From NCBI RefSeq assembly GCF_030419005.1, contig NZ_CP106951.1, forward strand, positions 620,001 to 684,000: a stretch of DNA of 64,000 nucleotides. The letters are read 5' to 3'. This DNA is from Eleftheria terrae. Its GTDB lineage: Bacteria > Pseudomonadota > Gammaproteobacteria > Burkholderiales > Burkholderiaceae_C. The translations under genes and the position numbers were made by a program. Of this stretch, positions 53,121-61,929 are shown piece after piece (within the stretch, counting starts at the first letter, position 1; the number at the start of each line of letters is the position of its first letter). Under the pieces are notes generated by a model, which did not search any database, was not told the DNA's origin, and was given only the letters and a program-made list of their open reading frames with translations.

Positions 53121-54364
53121 GATTGCGGCGCCAGGAAGCGGCGGGCGGTGGCCCGCAGGCGAAGCAGCGCTTCGTCGATCTCGGCGTCGCTGATCACCAG
53201 CGGCGGCAGCAGCCGCACGACGTTGGGCCCGGCAATCAGCAGCATCAGCCGCTCTTGCTCGGCCGCGCGGGTGAATTCCTTGGCACGGCCCTGCTGGGCC
53301 GCGTCCAGCACCAGGCCGATCATCATGCCGCGGCCGCGCACCTGCGTGAACAGGCCGGGGAAGTCGCCCAGCAGCTGCTGCAGCCCGGCATGCAGGCGCT
53401 CGGCTGCCTGCCCGACCCGTGTCAGGAAGGCGGGTGCCTGGATGATCTGCACCACCGCCGCCGCCACCGCGCAGGCCAGCGGGTTGCCGCCATACGTCGT
53501 GCCGTGGGTGCCGACCGACAGGCTGGTGGCCAGGTCGTGCCGGGTCAGCATGGCGCCGATGGGATAGCCGTTGCCCAGGGCCTTGGCGGTGGTGAGGATG
53601 TCGGGCTCGACGCCGTAGTGCATGTAGGCATAGAGCGAGCCGGTGCGGCCCAGCCCGCATTGCACCTCGTCGAAGATCAGCAGGGCGTCGTGGCGGTCGC
53701 AGAGCCGGCGCAGCGCCTGCAGGTACTCGTGCGAGGCCGGCAGCACGCCGCCCTCCCCCTGCACCGGCTCGACGATGACGGCACAGACATCGTCGCCCAT
53801 GGCCTGCTCGGCCGCCGCGATGTCGTTGAACGGCACATGGCCGATGCCCGGTGGCAGCGGCTCGAAGCCTTCGGTGTACTTGGGCTGGCCGCCGGCCGTG
53901 ACGGTGAACAGCGTGCGGCCGTGGAAGGACTGCTGGCAGGCCACGATGCGCCGCTTGGCGTCGCCGTGCTTCAGTGCGGCATGGCGACGCGCCAGCTTCA
54001 GCGCCGCCTCGTTCGCTTCGGCGCCGGAATTGCAGAAGAAGGCCCGGTCGGCAAAGGTCGCCCCGGTGAGCAGCGAAGCGAGCCGCAGCACCGGCTCGTT
54101 GGTGTAGCCGTTGCCCACGTGCCAGAGCTGCTCGGCCTGCGCCTGCAGCGCTTGCACCACCGCGGGATGCGCATGGCCCAGGCTGGTGACGCCGATGCCG
54201 CTGGTCAGGTCGAGGTATTCCACGCCTTGCTGGTCCTGCAGCCACAGGCCGCGGGCACGGCGCGGCACCACCTGGCTCGGGGCATAGACCGGCACCAGCA
54301 GGTCATCGAAATCGGCACGCGAGACGGCTTGGGGTTCGGGCGCGGGCTGCAGCTTGGCATTCAT
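53117..54364 (-). CDS. astC: succinylornithine/acetylornithine aminotransferase
   Basis: 415 residues, class III pyridoxal-phosphate aminotransferase. Third step of the AST pathway (succinylornithine to the semialdehyde), also able to act on acetylornithine in many bacteria. Motifs: LDLTSGIGVTSLGHAHP, FFCNSGAEANEAALKLARR, SFHGRTLFTVTAGG, the PLP Asp in LLIFDEVQCGLGRTG, and the Schiff-base Lys in LTTAKALGNGYPIGAML. First gene of the block, so its promoter controls at least five genes. Confidence 0.95.
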   Translation of the reverse strand: MNAKLQPAPEPQAVSRADFDDLLVPVYAPSQVVPRRARGLWLQDQQGVEYLDLTSGIGVTSLGHAHPAVVQALQAQAEQLWHVGNGYTNEPVLRLASLLTGATFADRAFFCNSGAEANEAALKLARRHAALKHGDAKRRIVACQQSFHGRTLFTVTAGGQPKYTEGFEPLPPGIGHVPFNDIAAAEQAMGDDVCAVIVEPVQGEGGVLPASHEYLQALRRLCDRHDALLIFDEVQCGLGRTGSLYAYMHYGVEPDILTTAKALGNGYPIGAMLTRHDLATSLSVGTHGTTYGGNPLACAVAAAVVQIIQAPAFLTRVGQAAERLHAGLQQLLGDFPGLFTQVRGRGMMIGLVLDAAQQGRAKEFTRAAEQERLMLLIAGPNVVRLLPPLVISDAEIDEALLRLRATARRFLAPQS

Positions 54365-54652
54365 GGCGTTCGTCGCTGGGGTGATGGGTGGCGCCAGTCT
54401 AGGCAGGCGCCGTGCCCCGGTCTTGCGGCAAAGCGACAGCGATTTTCAGAAGTCGGCCGTCATGCAGGTGCACTGCGGGTTGCCCCGGATGACCCTCTGT
54501 CCCCGGCTTGGTTCAAGGGTTTACCCTAGACTTCAGCCTCGGCACCGGCGGCCGAAGCGCCGCATTGCGGCGGGCCGGCCGGGCCCTGCCGCGGGGGCGT
54601 CCGGCCTGCGCCGGCCCTTGCGGCTGCCTTGCTCATCCTCAGGAGGAATCGA
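54365..54652. promoter_or_regulatory. divergent promoter region, ast operon / TRAP binding protein
   Basis: 288 bases. CCTAGACT occurs toward both genes: on the minus strand at about 54397-54404 for astC and on the plus strand at 54525-54532 for the TRAP gene, each plausible as an extended -10. An ArgR-type activator is encoded at the far end of the block and would be expected to bind here. Sites not resolved by eye. Confidence 0.35.
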
Positions 54653-55648
54653 ATGACCCTGTCCCGCCGCCTGGCGCTGGGTGGCGTCGCTGCCTGCGCC
54701 GTGGGCGCCTTGCAGCGGCCCGCCCGTGCCAGCACGTCCCGGCTGCGCCTGTCCGGCGCCTACGGCGACGCTCTCTTCCACGGCCGCAACCTGCGCGCCT
54801 TCGCCAGCCAGGCGGCCAGCCTGTCACGCGGCAGCCTGGACATCGAGGTGGTGCCCGACGGGCGCCTCAAGCCGATGGATCAGGTGCTGCCGGCCCTGCA
54901 ACGCCAGGAGCTGGCCTTCGGCGAGGTGCTGATGTCGGCCTGCGCCAGCCAGCATGCGCTGCTGGGCATCGATGCCCTGCCCTTCATCGTGCGCAGCTTC
55001 GAGGATGCGCAGCACCTGTGGGAAGCCACCCGCGAGGCGGTCCAGCAGCAACTGGGCGAGCGTGGCGTGCGGGTGCTGTATGCGGTGCCGTGGCCGGCCC
55101 AGGGCCTGTTCTGCCGCCACCCGGTCGGCCGCCTGCAGGACCTGAAGGGGCTGCGGCTGCGGGTCTACGACGAGACCACACAGCGGCTCGCCGAGCTGGT
55201 GGGCGCCCATGCGGTGACGGTCGCCGCGGCCGACCTGCCTCGCGCCGTCGCCGATGGCCGGCTGGACGCGATGTTCACCTCGAGCAGCACCGGCGTCGAT
55301 TGCCAGGCCTGGAGCTCGATGAGCACCTTCATCGACCTGCGCGCCTGGATTCCGAAGAACATGGTATGTGCGAGCGACGCCGTCTGGCGCGGCTTGCCCG
55401 ACCCGGCCCGCGCCGCGCTGCTGCAGGCGGCGCGCCAGGCCGAAAGCAGCGGCTGGCAGCTGGCTCGCCAGGCCGACGAAGCCGCCAAGCAGCAGTTGAC
55501 CGCCCACCGCATGACGGTGGAGCCGCCAAGCGCCGAGCTGCGCCGTCCGCTCGACCTGATGGGCGAGCGCTTCGGCCGCGAGACCGCGCACAAGGCCGGC
55601 ATGGACTACACGCGGGCGCTGCTGGCCTACTACACCCGCCGCGGTTGA
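54653..55648 (+). CDS. TRAP transporter substrate-binding protein (DctP family), orphan
   Basis: 331 residues. An excellent AGGAGGAAT ribosome site precedes the ATG. The N-terminus MTLSRRLALGGVAACAVGAL resembles a twin-arginine signal. DctP-fold blocks: FASQAASLSRGSLDIEVVPDG, LGIDALPFIVRSFEDAQHLW, LQDLKGLRLRVYDETTQRLAELVGA with the ligand Arg, and the helix FTSSSTGVDCQAWSSM. Ligand likely an organic acid. The membrane partners DctQ and DctM are not adjacent, so it is an orphan here or works with a distant complex. Confidence 0.88.
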   Translation: MTLSRRLALGGVAACAVGALQRPARASTSRLRLSGAYGDALFHGRNLRAFASQAASLSRGSLDIEVVPDGRLKPMDQVLPALQRQELAFGEVLMSACASQHALLGIDALPFIVRSFEDAQHLWEATREAVQQQLGERGVRVLYAVPWPAQGLFCRHPVGRLQDLKGLRLRVYDETTQRLAELVGAHAVTVAAADLPRAVADGRLDAMFTSSSTGVDCQAWSSMSTFIDLRAWIPKNMVCASDAVWRGLPDPARAALLQAARQAESSGWQLARQADEAAKQQLTAHRMTVEPPSAELRRPLDLMGERFGRETAHKAGMDYTRALLAYYTRRG

Positions 55649-55878
55649 GCGGGGCCCGGTCTCCCGGGCGGCTGCACCACTGACTACCGCAGATCGGCAA
55701 ATCCGTCACGCTGATGCCACCGCCGTGGCGGCGCCGGCTCAAGTCGCGCGGCAGGCGGGCCGAAAACGCGGCCTGCCGGTCCGCCGATCGCCATTTGCGC
55801 ACCACCGTGCGAAATCGATCGGCGCGGCCCCTGATCACAACCCGCGGAGCGCAGCCGCACTACACAGCCTGGTAGACC

Positions 55879-57450
55879 ATGAAATTCTTCAACAACCTGC
55901 GCATCGGCAGCCGCCTGGCATTGAGCTTCGGCCTCGTCGTCTTGCTGATGCTCGTGTCGCTGGCCCTGAGCCTCGTCAATGTGGCCGGCATCAAGGACCT
56001 GGTGGTCGAGGCCGGCGGCCCCCAGGCGCGCCGCCACGCCCTGATGGCGGAGTGGCAGCAGAACATTGCCGTCAACGGCAGCCGTGCGCTCGCGCAGGCC
56101 ATGAGCAGCGATGCGGCCCTGAGTGCCGAGGTCGCCAATGAAGTGAAGGCGACCACCGCCCGCACGTCGGAGCTGATCAAGGAGTTCACCGAGCTTGAGA
56201 CGAGCGCGGAAGGCAAGGCGCTGCAGGCGGCGCTGGGCGAGGCACGCAGCCGCTACCTGCGCTTGCGTGACGAGATGTTCAAGGCCAAGGAGAGTGGCGA
56301 TGCCGCCGCGCTGGCCCAGGCCATGGCGCGCTTCCGCGACGTCACCAAGGAGTACCTGGCCAGCGCCAACCGGCTGCTGGAGCTACAGGACCAGCGCGTC
56401 AAGGACGGCGTGGTGGCCACGGTGCACAAGCTGGATGCCACCCGCTGGATCAACCTCGTGGCGGTCGGCATCAACGTGGTGCTGGCCTTGGCGCTCGGCG
56501 GCGCACTGCGGCGCAGCATCGTGCGGCCGCTGGGCGAGGCGCAGCAGGCGGCGGCCCGCATTGCCACCGGTGACCTCACCGGGCAGCTGAGCGAAGGCGG
56601 CCGCGATGAGACCGGGCAGCTTGGCCGCTCCCTGTCCACCATGCACCGCTCGCTGCGCGGCATGGTGGGCGACATCCGCCAGGCCAGCGAATCGATCCGC
56701 GTGGCCAGCAGCGAGGTGGCTTCCGGCAGCGAAGACCTGAGCCGCCGCACCGAACAGGCCGCCAGCAGCCTGCAGGAAACCGCCAGCTCGATGGAGCAGC
56801 TGGCCGTCACCGTGGCCCAGTCGGCCGAGGCCTCGCGCCGGGCCAGCGAGCTGGCCACCTCGGCGGCAGAAGTCGCCCGCCGGGGCGGCGCGGTGGTGGA
56901 CCAGGTGGTGAGCACCATGGACGAGATCAACGACAGCAGCAAGCGGATTGCCGACATCATCGGTGTGATCGACGGCATCGCCTTCCAGACCAACATCCTG
57001 GCCCTCAATGCGGCGGTCGAGGCAGCACGTGCCGGCGAGCAGGGCCGCGGCTTCGCGGTGGTGGCCTCGGAGGTGCGCAGCCTGGCGGGCCGCTCGGCCC
57101 AGGCGGCCAAGGAGATCAAGGGCCTCATCGGCCTGAGCGTGGACCGTGTGGAAACCGGCGCCGCCCTCGTCAACGGCGCTGGCGCGACGATGCGCGAGAT
57201 CGTCGCCAGCGTGCAGCAGGTCACCGACATGATCGCGGAGATCTCGGCCGCCTCCAGCGAGCAGGCGGACGGCATCGGCCACGTCAAGACCGCGGTGGAC
57301 CAGCTGGACCAGATGACACAGCAGAACGCGGCACTGGTGGAGCAGTCGAGCGCGGCGGCCGACAGCCTGAAAGCGCATGCGATGCAGCTGGCCCGCGCGG
57401 TCGAGAGCTTCCGCCTCGGCGCCGGCAACGAACCGGCAGTGGCGGGCTGA
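55879..57450 (+). CDS. methyl-accepting chemotaxis protein
   Basis: 523 residues: N-terminal transmembrane helix (about 12-35), a four-helix-bundle sensor of about 150 residues in the periplasm, second transmembrane helix (about 193-212), HAMP domain ([25 protein letters not shown]) and a signalling domain with the hairpin tip [45 protein letters not shown] (highly conserved; tip Glu and Arg kept; shown only as landmarks). It lacks a C-terminal CheR-tethering pentapeptide. Senses an unknown ligand and couples to CheA/CheW elsewhere. Confidence 0.95.
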   Translation: MKFFNNLRIGSRLALSFGLVVLLMLVSLALSLVNVAGIKDLVVEAGGPQARRHALMAEWQQNIAVNGSRALAQAMSSDAALSAEVANEVKATTARTSELIKEFTELETSAEGKALQAALGEARSRYLRLRDEMFKAKESGDAAALAQAMARFRDVTKEYLASANRLLELQDQRVKDGVVATVHKLDATRWINLVAVGINVVLALALGGALRRSIVRPLGEAQQAAARIATGDLTGQLSEGGRDETGQLGRSLSTMHRSLRGMVGDIRQASESIRVASSEVASGSEDLSRRTEQAASSLQETASSMEQLAVTVAQSAEASRRASELATSAAEVARRGGAVVDQVVSTMDEINDSSKRIADIIGVIDGIAFQTNILALNAAVEAARAGEQGRGFAVVASEVRSLAGRSAQAAKEIKGLIGLSVDRVETGAALVNGAGATMREIVASVQQVTDMIAEISAASSEQADGIGHVKTAVDQLDQMTQQNAALVEQSSAAADSLKAHAMQLARAVESFRLGAGNEPAVAG

Positions 57451-57467
57451 CCCGGCATGCCGAGGCA

Positions 57468-57488
57468 GGCCCCGCAGGAGCCGGGGCC
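57468..57488 (+). terminator. hairpin after the chemoreceptor gene
   Basis: GGCCCCG (57468-57474) pairs with CGGGGCC (57482-57488) around a 7-base loop, 17 bases after the stop. No T-run follows, so strength is uncertain. Confidence 0.45.
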
Positions 57489-57688
57489 CGCGAGGAGCGC
57501 CGCCGAGGTCGGCCCGTGCCGTCCCATCGCGCCAGGACGCCAGGGCGCATCAGGCGAAGGCCGCCGTTGACGGCCCGCCAGGCCAGGGGCGACCGGCGTT
57601 TGCCGGCCAGCTCACTGAGCGGGCGGGTCGAGCTTGAGCGTCCGCTGTATCGGCGCGGTGTGCTGGCGCCGCGTCCTGGGTGGCCCGC

Positions 57689-58360
57689 TTACCGCGGTGC
57701 CGCCAGGTTGAGCACCCAGTACTTGTTGTAGGCAGCGCCGGTGGCCTTCACGCAAGCCAGCCCGATATGGCGCACGCCATTGCCCATGAGGTTGGCGCAA
57801 TGGCCGTCGCTCTTCATCCAGCCGGCCACGACCGTGGCGACGCTTGCCTGCCCGGCGGCAATGTTCTCCGAAGCCGAGGACCAGCGGTAGCCGGCGGCCT
57901 CGATGCGTTGCACGAAGGTGCGGCCGTCGCGGCTGGTGTGGTCGAAGTAGTCGTGCTGGGCCATGTCGCCCGCGTGGCCGGCGGCGGCCGCGGCGAGCTG
58001 GTCGTTCCAGGCCACCGCGCCGGCCGGCGCGAAGCTGCCCTTGCTGCCACAGCTGGCACCGGCCGCACGGTGCTGGTTGATCAGCCGCACCGCCTCGGCC
58101 TTGAAGTCGGGCAGGCCGCAGTCCGCAAGGACGGCCTGCGGCTCGCCGGGCGCCTGCGGCTCGCCGGGCGCCTGCGGCTCGCCGGGCGCCTGCGGCTCGC
58201 CGGGCGCCGGCGCCACCGTGCCCGGGCCACCGCTGTCCTGCGGCGTGTCGTCCTGCCCGCCCCCGCCTCCACCCCCGCCACCACAGGCGACCAGCGCCGC
58301 TGCCATCGCGGCGGCAAACAGGAAGGAAAGGCGCTGGGCAGCACCGCTGGACAAGGACAT
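57689..58360 (-). CDS. CAP/SCP-domain lipoprotein
   Basis: 223 residues. Signal with lipobox LVAC, then a run of nine glycines and a linker with four copies of PGEPQA-type repeats, and a CAP (cysteine-rich secretory / PR-1) domain: AVRLINQHRAAGASCG, AAAAGHAGDMAQHDYFDHTSRDG, SENIAAGQASVATVVAGWMKSDGHCANLM and VRHIGLACV. The usual His/Glu pairs of CAP proteins are present. Anchored to the outer membrane or inner membrane outer face. Function of bacterial CAP proteins is largely unknown. The linker DNA is a perfect 18-base tandem repeat. Confidence 0.85.
   Translation of the reverse strand: MSLSSGAAQRLSFLFAAAMAAALVACGGGGGGGGGQDDTPQDSGGPGTVAPAPGEPQAPGEPQAPGEPQAPGEPQAVLADCGLPDFKAEAVRLINQHRAAGASCGSKGSFAPAGAVAWNDQLAAAAAGHAGDMAQHDYFDHTSRDGRTFVQRIEAAGYRWSSASENIAAGQASVATVVAGWMKSDGHCANLMGNGVRHIGLACVKATGAAYNKYWVLNLAAPR
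58135..58206. repeat. four perfect 18-bp tandem repeats
   Basis: CCTGCGGCTCGCCGGGCG occurs four times in a row (58135-58152, 58153-58170, 58171-58188, 58189-58206), encoding the repeated Ala-Pro-Gly-Glu-Pro-Gln linker of the CAP lipoprotein on the minus strand. The copies are identical, which suggests recent expansion and possible length variation between strains. Confidence 0.95.
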
Positions 58361-58640
58361 GGCGATTCTTCTGAGGAGGGATGGGCGAAAAGCCGCGCAT
58401 CATGCCCGGATCGCGGCGTGCCGTGCACCGGCGCACGACCATCGACCCCATCGCCCCGACAAACGGCAGGCGCGTGCCGCGCGCGGTCCCCCGCTGCCTG
58501 GCGCGAGCGGCCCGGTCCGGCCCCAGCACCGCCCCGGCAGGAGGGTGGCCGGTCGTGACTTCCGTCACGTTTCTTGCGGGATACCCGGTGCCCGATGCCG
58601 CGCCTGGTGGCGGCGGGCGGCGGACATCCGCGCCAGTGCT

Positions 58641-59570
58641 TCAGCCCAGCGCCGTGTCCAGCAGCATCATGATGACGAAGCCGAGCATCAGGCCCCCGGT
58701 GGCCCAGGCTTCATGGCCCTGGCGATGCGACTCCGGGATGATCTCGTGGCTGATGACATAGAGCATCGCGCCGGCCGCGAAGGCGAGCCCCCAGGGCAGC
58801 AGCACCGCCGACAACGCCAGCACCAGCGCCCCCAGCACTGCGCCCAGCGGCTCCACCAGCCCGGTGGCCGCCCCCAGGGCGCCGGCCGTCAGCCGCCCAT
58901 AGCCGGCGGTGCGCAGCGCAAGCGCCACCACCAGGCCTTCGGGCACGTCCTGGATCGCGATGCCGGTGGCCAGCGCACTGCCGGCCAGCGGGTCGTTGCC
59001 GGCGAAGGCGACGCCTATGGCCAGCCCCTCCGGCAGGTTATGCAGAAAGATCGCGAAGACGAACAGCCAAGTGCGCTTGAGCAGCGCCGCCTGCTTGCCT
59101 TCACGTCCCTTGATGAAATGTTCGTGTGGCAGCCACCGGTCCAGCGCGAACACGAAACCGCCGCCCAGCAGGATGCCGGCGCCGACGATCAGGGCCGAGC
59201 CCCAGTGACCCGCGCCCTGCTGCACCGCGACCTCCAGGCCCGGCACGATGAGCGAGAAGGAGCAGGCCGCCAGCATCACGCCGGCGCCGAAGCCGAGCAT
59301 GGCATCGCGCGTGCGCTCGGCCGGTGGCGTGTGGGCCAGCAACACCGGCAAGGTGCCCAAGGCGGTGGCGGCAGCGGCCATCAGGCCGCCCAGCCACGCC
59401 TGGCCGACCCGCGGATCGGCGGCGGCCAGTTGCCGCCACAGCAGCCACACCCCGGCGCAGACACCGGCCACCCACAGGGCGAGCCCAAGCAGCTGCCGGG
59501 GCCGCGGCCGTGTCAATGACGGCGGGAGACGGGGGGCGTCGAAAGGATCGAGGGCTGCCACGTGTGTCAC
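58641..59570 (-). CDS. ZIP-family metal transporter
   Basis: 309 residues starting at GTG. Eight or so hydrophobic segments and the two ZIP signature helices: FAIFLHNLPEGLAIGVAF and GIAIQDVPEGLVVALAL, carrying the His, Asn, Pro and Glu metal site residues (His replaced by Gln in the second helix, as in the GufA/ZIP11 group). A cytoplasmic loop has DRWLPHEHFIKGREG. Transports zinc, manganese or iron. The neighbouring catalase uses manganese, which makes Mn possible but unproven. Confidence 0.88.
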   Translation of the reverse strand: MTHVAALDPFDAPRLPPSLTRPRPRQLLGLALWVAGVCAGVWLLWRQLAAADPRVGQAWLGGLMAAAATALGTLPVLLAHTPPAERTRDAMLGFGAGVMLAACSFSLIVPGLEVAVQQGAGHWGSALIVGAGILLGGGFVFALDRWLPHEHFIKGREGKQAALLKRTWLFVFAIFLHNLPEGLAIGVAFAGNDPLAGSALATGIAIQDVPEGLVVALALRTAGYGRLTAGALGAATGLVEPLGAVLGALVLALSAVLLPWGLAFAAGAMLYVISHEIIPESHRQGHEAWATGGLMLGFVIMMLLDTALG

Positions 59571-59656
59571 TCCATTGCGGTGGTGGTGGGCGGCGGCCGG
59601 AAGCCGCCGCTTTGCACCTTATGCCTTTTCCAAGGCGGTTCCGCCTTCCGTTTCCA

Positions 59657-60610
59657 TCAGTGCGTCTTGCCGGTACCCGGGGCCAGGCGGCTGCGCGCCT
59701 GGGCCGAAGACGCGGTGGCCGGGTCGAGCAGCGCTTCGTTCGGGCCCATGCCCAGTTCGGCGCCGGTCATCGGATCGGACGTCGGGTCGGACGAGGTCCG
59801 GGCCACCAGCTGCTTGGCCACGGCCAACTCGTCGGGCTTGAGCCGCAGCTCCGGCAGGCCGGTGCCGCCGTCCACCGCCTGCTGCTCGTCGCGGTCGGTG
59901 ATGTAGCGGAAGTTGTCATCGCTGTTCCACGGCCCGCGCATGTCCCCTTCGCCCTGCGACATGTTGAAGTAGGCGTTGGTGAAGCGCGGGTCGCCCGGCA
60001 GCTTGCCCGGAGGGAAGTTGGGCTGCATCGAGTACAGCGCCTTCTCGAAGGATTGCTGGTGCGCGATCTCGCGCGTCATCAGGAAGCCCAGGGCCTCCTT
60101 CACGCCGGGGTCGTCGGTGGCGTTGATGAGGCGTTCGTAGATGATCTTGGCGCGCGCCTCGGCGGCGATGTTAGAGCGCAGGTCGGCGGATGGGTCACCG
60201 ATCGAGTCGATGTAGCCGGCGTTCCAGAGCTGACCGCCCGAATTGGTCAGCGCCGGACCGCCGCCATACAGCACCTGCGTCACATGCGAGTCATTGCCGG
60301 CACCCGTGATGGAGCGGTACATCTCCGCTTCCTCTTCCACCCCTTCGGAGATGCGACCCTTGGCACCCTTGTTGAGCATCGCCACGATGGTGCCGATCAC
60401 CTCCAGGTGGCTCAGCTCCTCGGTGGCAATGTCCATCAGCATGTCCTTGCGGCCTGGATCGTCTTCAGCCAGGGCCTGGGTGAAATAGCGACAGGCGGCG
60501 GCCAGTTCCCCCTGAGGCCCGCCGAATTGCTCCAGCAGCAGATTGGCCAGGCCGGGATTGGTCTCGCTGACGCGGACTGTGTACTGCAACCGCTTGTTGT
60601 GAGCGAACAT
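59657..60610 (-). CDS. manganese (non-heme) catalase
   Basis: 317 residues of the dimanganese catalase family, which breaks down hydrogen peroxide. Metal ligands: Glu in GGPQGELAAACRYF, Glu and His in IATEELSHLEVIGT, Glu in ARAKIIYERLINATDD and His in TREIAHQQSFEKALY. Sequence to the C-terminus matches the long-tail members (NFPPGKLPGDPRFTNAYFNMSQGE). The ATG at 60610 was chosen because the family begins MF-x-H/R; the longer frame upstream is unlike the family. Confidence 0.95.
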   Translation of the reverse strand: MFAHNKRLQYTVRVSETNPGLANLLLEQFGGPQGELAAACRYFTQALAEDDPGRKDMLMDIATEELSHLEVIGTIVAMLNKGAKGRISEGVEEEAEMYRSITGAGNDSHVTQVLYGGGPALTNSGGQLWNAGYIDSIGDPSADLRSNIAAEARAKIIYERLINATDDPGVKEALGFLMTREIAHQQSFEKALYSMQPNFPPGKLPGDPRFTNAYFNMSQGEGDMRGPWNSDDNFRYITDRDEQQAVDGGTGLPELRLKPDELAVAKQLVARTSSDPTSDPMTGAELGMGPNEALLDPATASSAQARSRLAPGTGKTH

Positions 60611-60888
60611 TTTGACTCCTTGAAAAACGTGGGACGACGACCAGCGCGAAGCTGGGGCGACCCAGCTCATGAGGCAATTGCCTTGCCCGCCCCCCTGTAC
60701 GGGCGATGCGTTTTTTTCATCGGTGCGATAGGCTAGCGGGAGCCCGCGCCCAGCCTCGCGGCAGCCCGGTACCGCGTCAAAAACGTCAACTAGTTCCGCA
60801 CCGCTGCACGCGCAACGTGGCCAGCATTGGCGAGGGCCGGAGTTTTCCCATCTAATCCGTCTTACAACACGGACCACTTGGCTAACGG

Positions 60889-61905
60889 ATGACGTTCAAG
60901 CTTTCTAAGAACCCGCGTGTGGCGCTCGTGCTGCCGGCCGTGCTCGGCTTGCTGGCGGGCTGTACCACCCCTCCTCCCGCAGAACCACCGCCCGCTCCCG
61001 AGGCGGCCGTCGAGCCGCCGGCGGCTGCCAGCGCACCCACCGTGCGCACGCCTGCCATGCTGCAGCAGGCCCAGCGCAGCGCCCTGGCCGCCGCCGATGC
61101 GCTGGAAGCCGGCAACGAAGAGCAGGCGAAGCAGGAGTTGCAGCGGGCCCTGTCGCTGGACCCGACCAACAAGCTGGCCCTCAACCTGATGCGCCAGATC
61201 ACCGCCGACCCGGTGGCCACGCTCGGCCGCGAGTCGTTTGCCTACACCGTGCGCCCGAGCGACACCTTGTCCAAGATCGCCGGCCGCTTCCTCGGCGACA
61301 TCTACGCCTTCTACATCCTCGCCCGCTACAACGACATCAAGGCCCCCCGCCAGGTCAGCGGCGGGCAGGTGCTGCGCATTCCAGGCAAGGCGCCGCCGCC
61401 CGGCACGCTGGAGCGCGAACGTGATCGGGAACGCGACCGCGATCGCGACCGTGAGCGTGAGCGTGAGCGCGAAGCCCCTCCGCCGCGGCAGGAGCCGAAG
61501 CGGGAGCCTCCGCCGCCACCGCCACCGCCGCCGCCTCCCCCGCCGCCGCCGCCACCACCGCCGCCTCCCCCACCGCCGGCACCGCCGGAGCCTTCGGCCG
61601 GTGAGCGGGCACTCAGCATGGGCGAGTCGGCCGAGCGGGCTGGCGATGCCGACCGCGCGCTGGCCGAGTACCGCCGCGCCGCGAGCCTCGGCCACCCTGC
61701 CGCGGCCGGCAAGGCCGCCCAGCTGCGCAAGCAGCTGGTCTCGCGCCACACCGTGAACGCTCGCAGCGCCTTCGCACGGCAGGACCTGGACGGTGCCATC
61801 CGCCAGTGGGACCGGGTGCTCGAACTGGACCCCGAGAACGACACTGCCCGGCTGGAGCGCCGCAAGGCCGTGTCGCTGAAGGAGAAGTTCAAGACGCTGA
61901 AGTGA
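60889..61905 (+). CDS. LysM-domain lipoprotein with charged and polyproline tracts
   Basis: 338 residues. Lipoprotein signal with lipobox LLAGC (Cys25), a helical TPR-like part (about 55-105), a LysM peptidoglycan-binding domain (YTVRPSDTLSKIAGRFLGD, YNDIKAPRQVSGGQVLRIPG), then an alternating Arg-Asp/Glu stretch (about residues 176-196), a run of 24 prolines (207-230) and a C-terminal TPR-like region (ALSMGESAERAGDADRALAEYRRA; GAIRQWDRVLELDPENDTARLE). Probably spans the periplasm and binds the cell wall. The start at 60889 follows a weak ribosome site. Confidence 0.85.
   Translation: MTFKLSKNPRVALVLPAVLGLLAGCTTPPPAEPPPAPEAAVEPPAAASAPTVRTPAMLQQAQRSALAAADALEAGNEEQAKQELQRALSLDPTNKLALNLMRQITADPVATLGRESFAYTVRPSDTLSKIAGRFLGDIYAFYILARYNDIKAPRQVSGGQVLRIPGKAPPPGTLERERDRERDRDRDREREREREAPPPRQEPKREPPPPPPPPPPPPPPPPPPPPPPPPAPPEPSAGERALSMGESAERAGDADRALAEYRRAASLGHPAAAGKAAQLRKQLVSRHTVNARSAFARQDLDGAIRQWDRVLELDPENDTARLERRKAVSLKEKFKTLK
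61411..61578 (+). repeat. low-complexity coding repeats: Arg-Asp/Glu codon pairs and 24 Pro codons
   Basis: From 61411 to about 61472 the coding strand alternates GAN and CGN codons, giving a zwitterionic helix. From 61507 to 61578 are 24 consecutive proline codons of mixed CCG/CCA/CCT/CCC use. The mixed codons show selection on the protein rather than simple slippage. Confidence 0.9.
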
Positions 61906-61929
61906 GCCCCTGGCCCGCCGTCCGCCACC

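Noticed and set aside
57689..58360. CRISPR-like array from the 18-bp repeats
   Set aside because: Repeats are directly adjacent without spacers and in frame within a lipoprotein gene.
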